Assembly: GCF_002355435.1 (NCBI RefSeq)
Contig: NZ_AP017313.1
Coordinates: 6,279,899 to 6,343,898, forward strand
Length of the DNA: 64,000 nt
Direction: 5' to 3'
Source of the DNA: Mucilaginibacter gotjawali
GTDB taxonomy: Bacteria; Bacteroidota; Bacteroidia; Sphingobacteriales; Sphingobacteriaceae
Shown in pieces: positions 27,002 to 34,484 of this stretch (positions are counted from its first letter, which is position 1; each line of letters opens with the position of its first letter). Under the pieces are notes generated by a model that saw nothing but the letters and a program-made list of their open reading frames with translations, was not told the DNA's origin and did no database searches. The translations under genes and the position numbers were made by a program.

Positions 27002-27811
27002 ATGTTAACAAAGGAAAAAATTTTATCTATAAATATTTCGAAAGGAAAACGGGATGAATTTGTGCAGTCAATTATGGATCTGGGCAGTAAAAATAAACCG
27101 TCGTATGTGTGCGTTGCCAATGCGCATATGCTGGTAGAAGCACATTGGTCTAAAGCGTTTCAGAAGGTAGTAAACGATGCTGACATCGTTACGCCGGATG
27201 GGATGCCTTTAGCGAAGAGTTTTAAAATATTACACGGTATCGCGCAGGAGCGGGTAGATGGAATGAGTTTGCTTCCATTATTATTAGAAAGTTCCATTGC
27301 CGAAAACCTTGCCGTATATTTTTATGGGGGGTCCTCCGGCCTCGTTGAACATACAAAATCATTTATAGAAAAGGATTTTCCGTTATTGAATGTGGTAGGT
27401 ATGTACTCGCCACCTTTCAGGTATCTCACGGAGGCTGAAGAAACCCTTGTAATTGATAAAATCGCCAATTCAGGTGCAAATATTGTTTTTGTTGCCCTCG
27501 GCTGTCCAAAGCAGGAGCAATGGATGGCAGAAATGAAAGATAAAATACCCGCTGTCCTGGTAGGAATAGGCGGTGCATTGCCCGTTTTGATCGGGCTGCA
27601 AAAAAGGGCGCCTGTGTGGATGCAAAAAAGCAGCCTCGAATGGCTGTACCGACTGGTACAGGAGCCCAGGCGCCTGTTTAAAAGGTACGTGGTAACCAAC
27701 ACGGTCTTTTTATATCTTTTATTGAGGGCGAAAATTAAAACCCGGCGTGTTGAGGATGGGGTAGCCGGTCAGAAAATCAGTGATCCGGCTGCCGAACGCG
27801 CTAACTTCTAA
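27002..27811 (+). CDS. WecG/TagA/CpsF family glycosyltransferase, copy 2
   Basis: 269 residues from ATG 27002; an in-frame TTG at 26996 is unlikely. It is a close paralogue of 5135-5959 across its whole length, with NAHMLVEA, TPDGMP (probable catalytic Asp66), YFYGG, VALGCPKQE and the C-terminal RRLFKRY. It should transfer an N-acetylmannosamine-type sugar to a lipid-linked acceptor. It has its own promoter-like element and is closed by a strong hairpin overlapping its stop codon, so it may be expressed apart from the main operon. Confidence 0.9.
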   Translation: MLTKEKILSINISKGKRDEFVQSIMDLGSKNKPSYVCVANAHMLVEAHWSKAFQKVVNDADIVTPDGMPLAKSFKILHGIAQERVDGMSLLPLLLESSIAENLAVYFYGGSSGLVEHTKSFIEKDFPLLNVVGMYSPPFRYLTEAEETLVIDKIANSGANIVFVALGCPKQEQWMAEMKDKIPAVLVGIGGALPVLIGLQKRAPVWMQKSSLEWLYRLVQEPRRLFKRYVVTNTVFLYLLLRAKIKTRRVEDGVAGQKISDPAAERANF

Positions 27812-27852
27812 CATCGTTGGCATTTTCTCAAAAAATGAAATGCCAACGATGT
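27811..27852 (+). terminator. Strong hairpin at the end of the polysaccharide locus
   Basis: A perfect 15-bp inverted repeat, ACATCGTTGGCATTT (27811-27825) and its complement (27838-27852), has a 12-nt loop. It begins on the last base of the stop codon. The following sequence is AT-rich without a long T run, so it may act as a terminator or as a 3'-end stabiliser. Confidence 0.75.
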
Positions 27853-27917
27853 ATAATTTATTCAGCAGCGATTTATCCGATTTGGTAGGGTACAAAAATT
27901 AGCAAACGATAAAAATA

Positions 27918-28307
27918 ATGCATATGCAAGAGATCAGCTTTTTTGAAAATAAAAATGTAATTGTAACACAAACAAGGTTTATTGTTGCACATAAAGTAGT
28001 CGAAATAAAAAATATTTCGGACGTCAAAATAGGTTCAGTCAGAGTTTACAGAACTTTTAAACTTGTGTTAGCGTTGATCGGCTTCCTGTTAATGTTTTTC
28101 AATGCCTGGAGGATCCCGGGGATAATCTTGTTTTTCGTTTCCATTTTAAGCGTGTATTTTACGGACGAGAAATATTCTGTCCATCTTAATACAAAATCCG
28201 GCGAAACAGACAGTTTAATATCAAAGGACCGGGATTATATTGAACAAGTTGTTAAAGCGATCAACGACGCTATGTGGGCTTATCATTTAAAAACAGCGCC
28301 AATGTAG
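27918..28307 (+). CDS. DUF6232-like small membrane protein
   Basis: 129 residues. The N-terminal ~40 residues form a short beta-rich region with VIVTQTRFIVAHKVVEIKNIS, which resembles DUF6232 proteins. Two closely spaced membrane segments follow (about 46-80), then a soluble C-terminus ending in a helix (EQVVKAINDAMWAY). A second in-frame ATG two codons in could be the true start. The function of the family is unknown. It stands alone between the polysaccharide terminator and the RtcB operon leader. Confidence 0.6.
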   Translation: MHMQEISFFENKNVIVTQTRFIVAHKVVEIKNISDVKIGSVRVYRTFKLVLALIGFLLMFFNAWRIPGIILFFVSILSVYFTDEKYSVHLNTKSGETDSLISKDRDYIEQVVKAINDAMWAYHLKTAPM

Positions 28308-28383
28308 CGTTGTGGGCTTATTGCTATAACTTCCCGCTGCCGGGGAATTTAATGGCCGATTTTCCTCTTTTTAAATTAAATGC

Positions 28384-28391
28384 TATCTTTG
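28384..28391 (+). promoter_or_regulatory. Promoter -7 box for the RtcB/PrfH operon
   Basis: TATCTTTG matches the Bacteroidota -7 consensus TAnnTTTG exactly. No good -33 TTG is seen at the usual distance. It would give a leader of about 250 nt before the gene at 28646, containing the 14-codon frame at 28434. Confidence 0.55.
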
Positions 28392-28433
28392 CATCCATTC
28401 CTGATTTGTAAACGCTTTAAATATCAAGGAACC

Positions 28434-28478
28434 ATGACAGAGCAACGCTACATATCGCCCCTTTCGCTCATTGCCTAA
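28434..28478 (+). CDS. Possible 14-residue leader peptide
   Basis: ATG preceded by AGGA at ribosome-binding distance encodes MTEQRYISPLSLIA and a stop, 43 nt downstream of the -7 box. It is the only frame with a good initiation context in the leader of the RtcB/PrfH operon. It could be a translated sensor of ribosome state, or chance. The rest of the 28308-28645 gap shows nothing else I can name. Confidence 0.25.
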   Translation: MTEQRYISPLSLIA

Positions 28479-28645
28479 CCAGGCAGGCAAACACTATATT
28501 TTATTAACTTAATTAAAGGTTACCCTGGTGACCCTGTAAATTATTGCCTCCTGTTTTATCTGAGCGTTCTTAAGCGGCTATATCCTTACTCAAGGATGAA
28601 TTGAGATCAAAAATCAATTTTTAAAAAAATTTAAATGGAAGTCCG

Positions 28646-29377
28646 ATGGACATACATGAATGGCCGTGCCGTCTCAAATCGGCGCGGCAAAAAAAGCGGC
28701 TCGTTAAAACCGATCGCGATAAACAATTGATACGGCTTGACAGGAGGCACAAAGTACTGTGGGATCAGCAAGCAAAACTACCGTGGGTTCCACTTGAAGA
28801 ACCTTACCAGCGTGGCTGGAAACGTTTTTTTGTATTGAGAGAAGATGTGAAGCATAGCCCGGGGGCCGAGTTTTACGAAGCTTTGCTGCCGAAGATAAAC
28901 ACCGTAGAATATCATCACGATAAATCGTTTAAACGAAAAAAAAGACGTAAAGGGAAATATGGGTATGTTGAGAGGAAGCAAACGCTACGCGAATTTGACC
29001 TGTATTGGTGGAACAGTGCCAGACTGAACTTATCGGAACAGGAAAAAGCCTGCTTCACTCTGATAGAGACATTTAGTATAAAAACACGGCGCCTTGAAAT
29101 CAAATATGTGGTTACAGAGCAATGGCGCTTTGTGCTAAAGGTTGTGCCGAATATGATAACACATAAAAAACTCAAAGACAGCGATATTGAAAAAGAGCTG
29201 GCATGGATTGACAACCATATAGACCGTCATGATTTAGCACCTCGTATTAATTTATTAACTCGTGGCCGGGGTTACCGGTGGAACCGGTGGACTTGCGCTC
29301 GGACCAAATACATTAACAAAATTAAAAACATACCCAGGTATAGCCCGAAAGAAGCTTACCTGGATTTAGAAACATAA
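28646..29377 (+). CDS. Unrecognised basic protein, first gene of the RtcB/PrfH operon
   Basis: 243 residues that I do not recognise. It is strongly basic and aromatic: Lys/Arg clusters at the N-terminus (KSARQKKR, LDRRHK), in the middle (KSFKRKKRRKGKYGY) and at the C-terminus (GRGYRWNRWTCARTKYINKIK). There is no signal peptide or membrane segment. Its stop lies 5 bp before the RtcB start, so it is almost certainly in the operon. The charge and context suggest an RNA- or ribosome-binding helper of the repair module; this is inference. Confidence 0.7.
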   Translation: MDIHEWPCRLKSARQKKRLVKTDRDKQLIRLDRRHKVLWDQQAKLPWVPLEEPYQRGWKRFFVLREDVKHSPGAEFYEALLPKINTVEYHHDKSFKRKKRRKGKYGYVERKQTLREFDLYWWNSARLNLSEQEKACFTLIETFSIKTRRLEIKYVVTEQWRFVLKVVPNMITHKKLKDSDIEKELAWIDNHIDRHDLAPRINLLTRGRGYRWNRWTCARTKYINKIKNIPRYSPKEAYLDLET

Positions 29378-29382
29378 GCCAC

Positions 29383-30783
29383 ATGGGCAATTTAAGAACA
29401 AAAGATTTAAGTAAAATAGGCTATCATAACGACCAACTGCGAAGCCTGGTTATCGGTGTAGCCTCTAAAAATTTCAAACACCACAGTAAGCAGCAATTGC
29501 TTGATTTGCTGGTGAACATTAAAAATAATCCGGAAGCATTTTTGGATAACGAGTTAACTGCCAAAATAGCGGCAAAAATGATTGGCAAGGTCGAAGGGGT
29601 TCCGTCGAGATCCTTTGAGCTGAGAGATGAACCCGTTTATTGTAAAACTTACGGGGGCAAGGGTATCGAGGCTTCGGCTAAAAGGCAAATGGAATTGGCA
29701 AACCTATTACCGGTTAGTTTACAGGGCGCCTTAATGCCTGATGCGCATATGGGTTTTGGCTTGCCTATTGGTGGGGTATTGGCTACCGGCAACGCCGTGA
29801 TCCCCTACGCCGTAGGGATGGATATCGGCTGCCGCATGGCGCTGTCAATTATTGACGGGAGTGATGGCTTTGTACAACGGTTTGCACATCAAATTAAACA
29901 AGCCTTAAAAGATCATACGCATTTTGGTATGGAAGGCGGATTGGACATGCGACAGGAACACGAGGTTTTGGACAGCCCGGTATTTAATGAGCTGTCGTTT
30001 CTAAGACCATTCCACGGTAAAGCGGTAAGACAATTAGGAACATCGGGCAATGGCAACCATTTTGTTGAGTTTGGGGAAATTGAGTTGCTGGCTGATAATA
30101 TCCTGGGGTTACCCTCTAAAAAGTACCCGGCTTTATTAACGCATTCTGGCAGCAGGGGTTTAGGTTCGGCTATTGCCAAACATTATACCCAAATAGCTAT
30201 GAACACCTGCAAATTACCTCGCTATGCGCAGCAACTTGCCTGGCTGGATATGGATGGCGAGGCCGGAAAAGAATACTGGATGGCGATGACCCTGGCAGGT
30301 GACTATGCCAAAGCCTGTCATGAACGTATTCATGCCAATCTATTAAGGGCGTTAGGTTTAAAAGCTTTACGTGTGGTAGAGAACCATCACAACTTTGCCT
30401 GGAAAGAGCACCTCGCTGATGGCAGGGAGGTGATCATTCACCGGAAAGGTGCAACGCCTGCACACCTAGGCGAGCCCGGTATTATCCCGGGCAGTATGAC
30501 TGCGCCGGCTTACCTGGTATCTGGTAAGGGGGTGTCAGATGCTTTATATTCAGCATCGCATGGTGCGGGCCGGGCAATGAGCAGGCAAAATGCAAAGGAT
30601 AGCATGACTGCATCAGCCATGAAGAAGCTGCTGGCAAATGCAGGCGTTACTTTAATTGGCGGCACAGTAGAAGAAAACCCTTTAGCTTACAAGGACATTG
30701 AAACTGTAATTGCCGCGCAACATGAGCTGGTTGAAATCCAGGGTAAGTTTTTTCCGCAAATTGTTAGAATGAATAAGGAGTAG
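29383..30783 (+). CDS. rtcB: RtcB-family RNA ligase
   Basis: 466 residues. RtcB joins 2',3'-cyclic phosphate or 3'-phosphate ends to 5'-OH RNA ends with GTP and Mn2+. Metal ligands are visible as Cys150 (DIGCRM), His226 (GNGNHFVE), His254 (THSGSRGLG) and a His of ENHHNFAW (335/336). The guanylylated His is His393 in SASHGAGR. It lies between an unknown basic protein and PrfH. In Escherichia coli an equivalent RtcB-PrfH pair rescues and reseals ribosomes cut in the 16S decoding centre, and the same job is likely here. Confidence 0.95.
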   Translation: MGNLRTKDLSKIGYHNDQLRSLVIGVASKNFKHHSKQQLLDLLVNIKNNPEAFLDNELTAKIAAKMIGKVEGVPSRSFELRDEPVYCKTYGGKGIEASAKRQMELANLLPVSLQGALMPDAHMGFGLPIGGVLATGNAVIPYAVGMDIGCRMALSIIDGSDGFVQRFAHQIKQALKDHTHFGMEGGLDMRQEHEVLDSPVFNELSFLRPFHGKAVRQLGTSGNGNHFVEFGEIELLADNILGLPSKKYPALLTHSGSRGLGSAIAKHYTQIAMNTCKLPRYAQQLAWLDMDGEAGKEYWMAMTLAGDYAKACHERIHANLLRALGLKALRVVENHHNFAWKEHLADGREVIIHRKGATPAHLGEPGIIPGSMTAPAYLVSGKGVSDALYSASHGAGRAMSRQNAKDSMTASAMKKLLANAGVTLIGGTVEENPLAYKDIETVIAAQHELVEIQGKFFPQIVRMNKE

Positions 30784-30785
30784 TG

Positions 30786-31403
30786 ATGAAAAAAATGATC
30801 GTACAAATTACATCGGGCAAAGGCCCGGCAGAATGCTGCCGGGTTGTAGCCTGCGTGCAAAGCCTGATGATAAAGCAGGGTAAACAGCAGGGCATTGAAT
30901 TACAGGTGCTGGAAAATAAGTCCGGCGAATTGAATGGAACATTGCTTTCGGCTACGATGATGGCCATTGGTGATAGCCTGGACGCATTTATTAAGGATTG
31001 GGCCGGTACCGTGCAATGGATAGCCCCAAGCCCTTACCGCAAATATCATAAACGTAAAAACTGGTTTATAGGCGTAGTGGCTTTTAATGTGAAGGAGTTG
31101 ATGCAATGGAACCCGAAAGATGTTAAGCTGGAAACATGCCGCTCATCAGGGCCGGGCGGACAAAACGTGAATAAGGTAGAAACCGCGGTCCGAGGCATAC
31201 ACCTCCCATCAGGTATACAAGTGATGGCGATGGATACCCGGTCACAACTGGAAAACAAGAAACTTTGCATGGCAAGGCTCGAAGCTAAAATATTGGCTTG
31301 GCAGACCGCGCAATTAATGGAGCAGCAGCAGAGCTATTGGCAGAACCACTGTGTCCTTGAGCGCGGAAATCCTGTTAAAACAATCACAGGGAGCTTATTT
31401 TAA
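30786..31403 (+). CDS. prfH: Peptide chain release factor H-like protein
   Basis: 205 residues from ATG 30786 (a GTG at 30783 overlapping the rtcB stop is possible). It is a short class-I release-factor relative: the peptidyl-hydrolysis motif GGQ lies in CRSSGPGGQNVNKVETAVRG (Gln126), while the stop-codon-reading domain of RF1/RF2 is absent. Its length and its partner RtcB identify it as PrfH, which frees peptide from ribosomes with a damaged decoding site so that RtcB can reseal the rRNA. It is translationally adjacent to rtcB. Confidence 0.93.
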   Translation: MKKMIVQITSGKGPAECCRVVACVQSLMIKQGKQQGIELQVLENKSGELNGTLLSATMMAIGDSLDAFIKDWAGTVQWIAPSPYRKYHKRKNWFIGVVAFNVKELMQWNPKDVKLETCRSSGPGGQNVNKVETAVRGIHLPSGIQVMAMDTRSQLENKKLCMARLEAKILAWQTAQLMEQQQSYWQNHCVLERGNPVKTITGSLF

Positions 31404-31962
31404 TGAACCCTGTCAGCAAAAACAATCGGTTTAAATACTGTCAGTTTAAACAGGCACATGATATTTTTCGCAGGCGGGTAGTTACTCATCAAACTACCTT
31501 TTTTACCTGTTCTTTCATTATGCATCATTGTGCTTCAAAACAAAATCTCAATTTATAGTATTTCTACATACCCTTCTGTCACCCCTGCCGGTATGCTCCC
31601 CGTTTTTGATCAGCAAGGACCCCCGCATCGGCCCGCAAAAAAACAGGACACCGGCCAGTCTAAACTGGGCAGGTTTTGCAAGAGGTGCCAGTCAGATTGA
31701 GAAATCATGATCGAATTTGCCGCGATTAAAAACAAAAACGCCTAAAATCAGTGGTTTTACGCGTTTTTGCTTTTTTGTAAACTACCCGGCGGAAAGGAGG
31801 GAGTGCAAAGGAATACCTTAAACCATTTTGGACCTCTTTGACGACTTTAAAAATTTAAACCGGATTTAAAGCCGTAATCAGATCTTACAAGCAAATGGTT
31901 GGCATAACTTTATGGCATTGAACCCGGCACCATAAAAGGGCCGCTTTTCTCTTCAGTTAAAT
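31404..31962. other. Gap between the prfH and VOC genes
   Basis: 559 bases without a convincing gene. A 60-codon frame at 31528-31710 lacks a ribosome site and protein character. The only clear feature is the terminator at 31733-31777. Confidence 0.5.
31733..31777 (+). terminator. Rho-independent terminator, probably bidirectional
   Basis: The left arm CAAAAACGCCTAAAA pairs with the right arm TTTTACGCGTTTTTG around a short loop, with one internal mismatch. It is followed by CTTTTTT on the plus strand and preceded by an A-rich run that serves the minus strand. It lies between convergent genes: the prfH operon and the VOC gene. Confidence 0.7.
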
Positions 31963-32397
31963 TTACCCGTTATACTTTGGGTCAAATTCCACGATCCATT
32001 CAATACCATATTTGTCCCTGAACATGCCGGCGTAGGTACCCCAGGGACCATCGCCAATTGGGCCTTCAATATCCCCACCTGCCGATAATCCATTAAATAT
32101 TTGATCGGCCTCTTCCTTACTTTCGGCGCTAACCAATATTTTAGACCTGTTTTCGCTTTCGTTTACCCTCCCCATAAATTCGGGAACATCGTTAGCTATT
32201 AACACATTGTGTTTACCAATTGGCAGGGCAATGTACATTAACTTGTTTGCCTCAGCTTCAGCTACAATAAACTCATCGTTTGCCAGGTCCTTGAAACGGA
32301 TGATCTTGGTGAACTCGCCGCCAAAAACTGATTTGTAAAAAGTGAATGCTTCTTCAGCATTTCCATTGAAGTTGATCCACGGATTAATTGTTCTCAT
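31963..32397 (-). CDS. VOC-family protein (PhnB/glyoxalase-like)
   Basis: 144 residues, one vicinal-oxygen-chelate repeat pair in the PhnB style. The opening TINPWINFNGNAEEAFTFYKSVFGGE and the C-terminal GPIGDGPWGTYAGMFRDKYGIEWIV are typical. Cytosolic. The substrate of this subgroup is unknown. It is the last gene of an ArsR-AHSA1-VOC operon, a common arrangement, and lies 33 bp after the AHSA1-like gene. Confidence 0.9.
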   Translation of the reverse strand: MRTINPWINFNGNAEEAFTFYKSVFGGEFTKIIRFKDLANDEFIVAEAEANKLMYIALPIGKHNVLIANDVPEFMGRVNESENRSKILVSAESKEEADQIFNGLSAGGDIEGPIGDGPWGTYAGMFRDKYGIEWIVEFDPKYNG

Positions 32398-32430
32398 GAT
32401 TTTATTTTTAAGTTTTTATTTTTCTTCTTG

Positions 32431-32928
32431 TCATTTCTGCGATAAAGTGGTTAATAGTTCTTCCAGGTTTTTTAAGGTCATGGTGAAGCCTATTTTAAAG
32501 CCCTCCAATAATTTTTCCAAGCGCTCAAATGATTCATTAAAAATGGTGATACTCACTTTTGTCCTGCCATTTTGTTCGCTGAAAATGTAATCCCATTCAG
32601 ATCCCGGCAGCTCACGATTTTCGTCTTTATCTGCAAACGCGTTGTACATCTTAAAGTTGGTTTTCGGGGTAATGGATGTGAATTCCTGCACCGCCCAACG
32701 CTCCTGCCCGTCGGGGCTTATCATCGCGTAAAAGCGCCGCCCGCCTACTTCAAAATTCATGTACTTTGTTTTGGCACGCATAGGTGCTGGTGCCCCCCAT
32801 TGGTCCAGTAATTCGGCTTTGGTAAAGGCATCCCATACTAAAGATTGCCCGGCATTAAACTCCCTGGTTATATAAACCATTTTCGCTGCCTTGTCAACAT
32901 TAAAATCAAATAGCAAATCGTTGTTCAT
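32431..32928 (-). CDS. SRPBCC/AHSA1-domain protein
   Basis: 165 residues forming one helix-grip ligand-binding domain: ITREFNAGQSLVWDAFTKAELLDQWGAP at the start, MISPDGQERWAVQEFTSITP in the middle, and a long C-terminal helix EGFKIGFTMTLKNLEELL. The family binds hydrophobic ligands; this member has no assigned ligand. It lies 40 bp downstream of the ArsR-type regulator and is presumably controlled by it. Confidence 0.9.
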   Translation of the reverse strand: MNNDLLFDFNVDKAAKMVYITREFNAGQSLVWDAFTKAELLDQWGAPAPMRAKTKYMNFEVGGRRFYAMISPDGQERWAVQEFTSITPKTNFKMYNAFADKDENRELPGSEWDYIFSEQNGRTKVSITIFNESFERLEKLLEGFKIGFTMTLKNLEELLTTLSQK

Positions 32929-32968
32929 TATTTTTGATGGTTAGTTAATATTTTTGTTAGTATCAACG

Positions 32969-33292
32969 CTACTTTGTGGCTTGTTCTTTAATTGTTGTTA
33001 ATAATTGATCAAGTTGGCTAAATTGAGTTTCCCAGTTTTGTCTGAATTGGGCTAACCAGTGGTCAAACTCCTGCATTTTTTTTGCATTAAAGTGATAATA
33101 AATCTCCCGGCCACTATGCTCGGGTTTAATTAATTCGCAGTCGTGCAATACTTTAATATGTTTTGATACCGCCTGGCGGGTCATATCAAATTTTTCAGCC
33201 ATTGCATTTGGTGTTAATGCCTGGATAGCGATTAACGTTAAAATAGCCCTCCGTGTTGGGTCTGATATGGCCTGGAATATATCTTGTTTCAT
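32969..33292 (-). CDS. ArsR-family winged-helix regulator
   Basis: 107 residues. The winged helix-turn-helix has AISDPTRRAILTLIA (helices 1-2), LTPNAMAEKFDMTRQAVSKHIKVLHDCELI (recognition helix) and REIYYHFN (wing). No CxC metal site is visible, so it is of the non-metal group usually paired with AHSA1-like proteins. It probably represses its own operon through the two palindromes at 33310-33351. Confidence 0.92.
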   Translation of the reverse strand: MKQDIFQAISDPTRRAILTLIAIQALTPNAMAEKFDMTRQAVSKHIKVLHDCELIKPEHSGREIYYHFNAKKMQEFDHWLAQFRQNWETQFSQLDQLLTTIKEQATK

Positions 33293-33309
33293 TCTTGGTT
33301 ATTAATTAA

Positions 33310-33355
33310 GCAACCTTCAGGTTGCAAATATATGTGCAACTTTTGAGTTGCGCAA
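33310..33355 (-). promoter_or_regulatory. ArsR operon promoter with two operators
   Basis: On the minus strand a TTG (complement of 33353-33355) and TATATTTG (complement of 33325-33332) are 20 nt apart, a good Bacteroidota promoter. Two palindromes overlap it: GCAACCTTCAGGTTGC (33310-33325) and GCAACTTTTGAGTTGC (33336-33351), 26 bp apart start to start. One covers the spacer and the other the region just after the -7 box, ideal for repression. Confidence 0.75.
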
Positions 33356-33554
33356 ATATATTTGCATTTTTTTTCGGGCATAATGAAGGGGCGCTTAGTG
33401 GTCAGCGTAGCATTCGTTACAATAACAAAGCAAACTGTGTCCTACGTTATATGAAGAAAGGAGGTTGAACTCGCAAAACTCTATAATTATTTCATTTTAA
33501 TAATTACAAAGCGTTCATAAAGGTTATGGATGAACAGCAGGTATTTGAAAAAAG

Positions 33555-33593
33555 AAATAGCCTGCTAAAAATTATCGCTTTAGCAGGCTATTT
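33555..33593 (-). terminator. Perfect 15-bp hairpin beside the tRNA-Ser fragment
   Basis: AAATAGCCTGCTAAA (33555-33569) and its exact complement (33579-33593) flank a 9-nt loop. It lies 8 bp beyond the CCT end of the tRNA-Ser-like 3' fragment and in the right direction to be the original terminator of that tRNA gene. A gap without other features covers 33356-33554. Confidence 0.7.
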
Positions 33594-33601
33594 ATATGAG
33601 A

Positions 33602-33625
33602 AGGCGGAGAGGGAGGGTTCCGAAC
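33602..33625 (-). other. tRNA-Ser 3'-end fragment, probable attachment site
   Basis: Read on the minus strand, the 24 bases give a T-loop-like GTTCGGAACC, then CTCCCTCTCCGCC, the usual 3' acceptor strand of a tRNA-Ser. Upstream of it, where anticodon and D arms should be, the sequence is unrelated. A tRNA 3' end with its own terminator but no body is the signature of an att site left by an integrase. No integrase gene is visible nearby. Confidence 0.5.
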
Positions 33626-34083
33626 ATCCGCTATATGTAATCTGATTATCAGTATCTTACGTTAACAAATAATTTTCACGCTACGAATCACGCAATGAGG
33701 CGAAATAACTCTAATTGTTTCCCTAAAATAAGTAAATCTACCGTAAAAAGCAAATACAAAAAGTGATGATCATTCTTCCAAAGAACAAGGAATAATCCCG
33801 TTGGGATTTTGTATTATGTCATTGGGTGCTGTAAATGCACTTTTTTATCATTTTTCATCACGTCAGGGCACCACTGAGGGCACCAGTTATTTTGACACGA
33901 TTTATTAAGCTTTAAAGAACGCTCGGTTATCCCAATTCAAAGATAAGGATCACGACCCGGGACCCCAAATATTTTGCCCTTTTTATTGTTGTAATTCCCT
34001 TAATGGCTGACCATTATTGTCTGCAAAATCTGCTGAAGAAATTGTCTGGTATGCGGTGCAAAAGAAAGCCTTCAATTACCCGA
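33626..34083. other. Gene-free stretch next to the attachment site
   Basis: Nothing coding is visible. It includes a direct repeat of GGGCACCA (in GTCAGGGCACCACTGAGGGCACCAG-like context, about 33865-33890) and AT-rich DNA. It may be the end region of an integrated element. Confidence 0.3.
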
Positions 34084-34334
34084 CTAATTTTGAACGAATG
34101 CAAAATAGACAGTTTTGTAAGCCGGCTTTTTCAACTGCAACTTTAACGCCTTGAAAATTTTCATTGGCCCTTGCTTCGCGAATATATTGACCAACCAGGA
34201 AGGAAGCCTCCGGGATCGACCTGGATGGTATACTCAACTTCAATTTGATCTCTGCCCGATGGCTTTATGATCCATTTGCCGGTAGAGTCTTCGATCCTGA
34301 CAATTCCCTTTTTTACCGGAATAAAGCCTGTGTA
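34084..34334 (-). pseudogene. START-domain protein, frameshifted C-terminal fragment
   Basis: The minus strand encodes FIPVKKGIVRIEDS, then GKWIIKPSG, IEVEYTIQVDPGG and, after a shift of reading frame near 34197-34205, WLVNIFAKQGP, FKALKLQLKKPAYKTVYFA and a stop at 34084. This is the end of a START lipid-binding domain as found in Bacteroidota. The N-terminal half is missing, replaced by the truncated AbiEii frame. Dead gene. Confidence 0.7.
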
Positions 34335-34354
34335 TCACCCATTATGTTTATTTC

Positions 34355-34483
34355 TTATCTCAAATGAAAAGCAAATGAAAAGAAACTTTTTACAGACCTT
34401 CTGATGTTCAGTGAAGAAACGCATTTCTGGGCGGTCGCAGCGATCGCATCTTTAAACAGCTCCGGGTTGTTGTGTAAAGTCAT
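34355..34483 (-). pseudogene. AbiEii toxin gene, truncated to its first ~20 codons
   Basis: An ATG one base after the antitoxin stop encodes MTLHNNPELFKDAIAATAQK, the standard N-terminus of Bacteroidota AbiEii/AbiGii nucleotidyltransferase toxins. After that the sequence diverges and stops within 42 codons. The nucleotidyltransferase core (GGTSLSK, DID) is absent. The junction with START-domain DNA lies near 34425. The toxin is therefore deleted while its antitoxin gene remains. Confidence 0.75.
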
Positions 34484-34484
34484 T

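Noticed and set aside
28500..28540. GGTTACC and GGTGACC in the RtcB leader as a hairpin
   Set aside because: The arms are separated by only two bases and contain a mismatch, so a stable stem of that length cannot form.
31528..31710. 60-codon frame after prfH
   Set aside because: No ribosome-binding site, no ATG start and low protein character. It lies between a gene end and a terminator.
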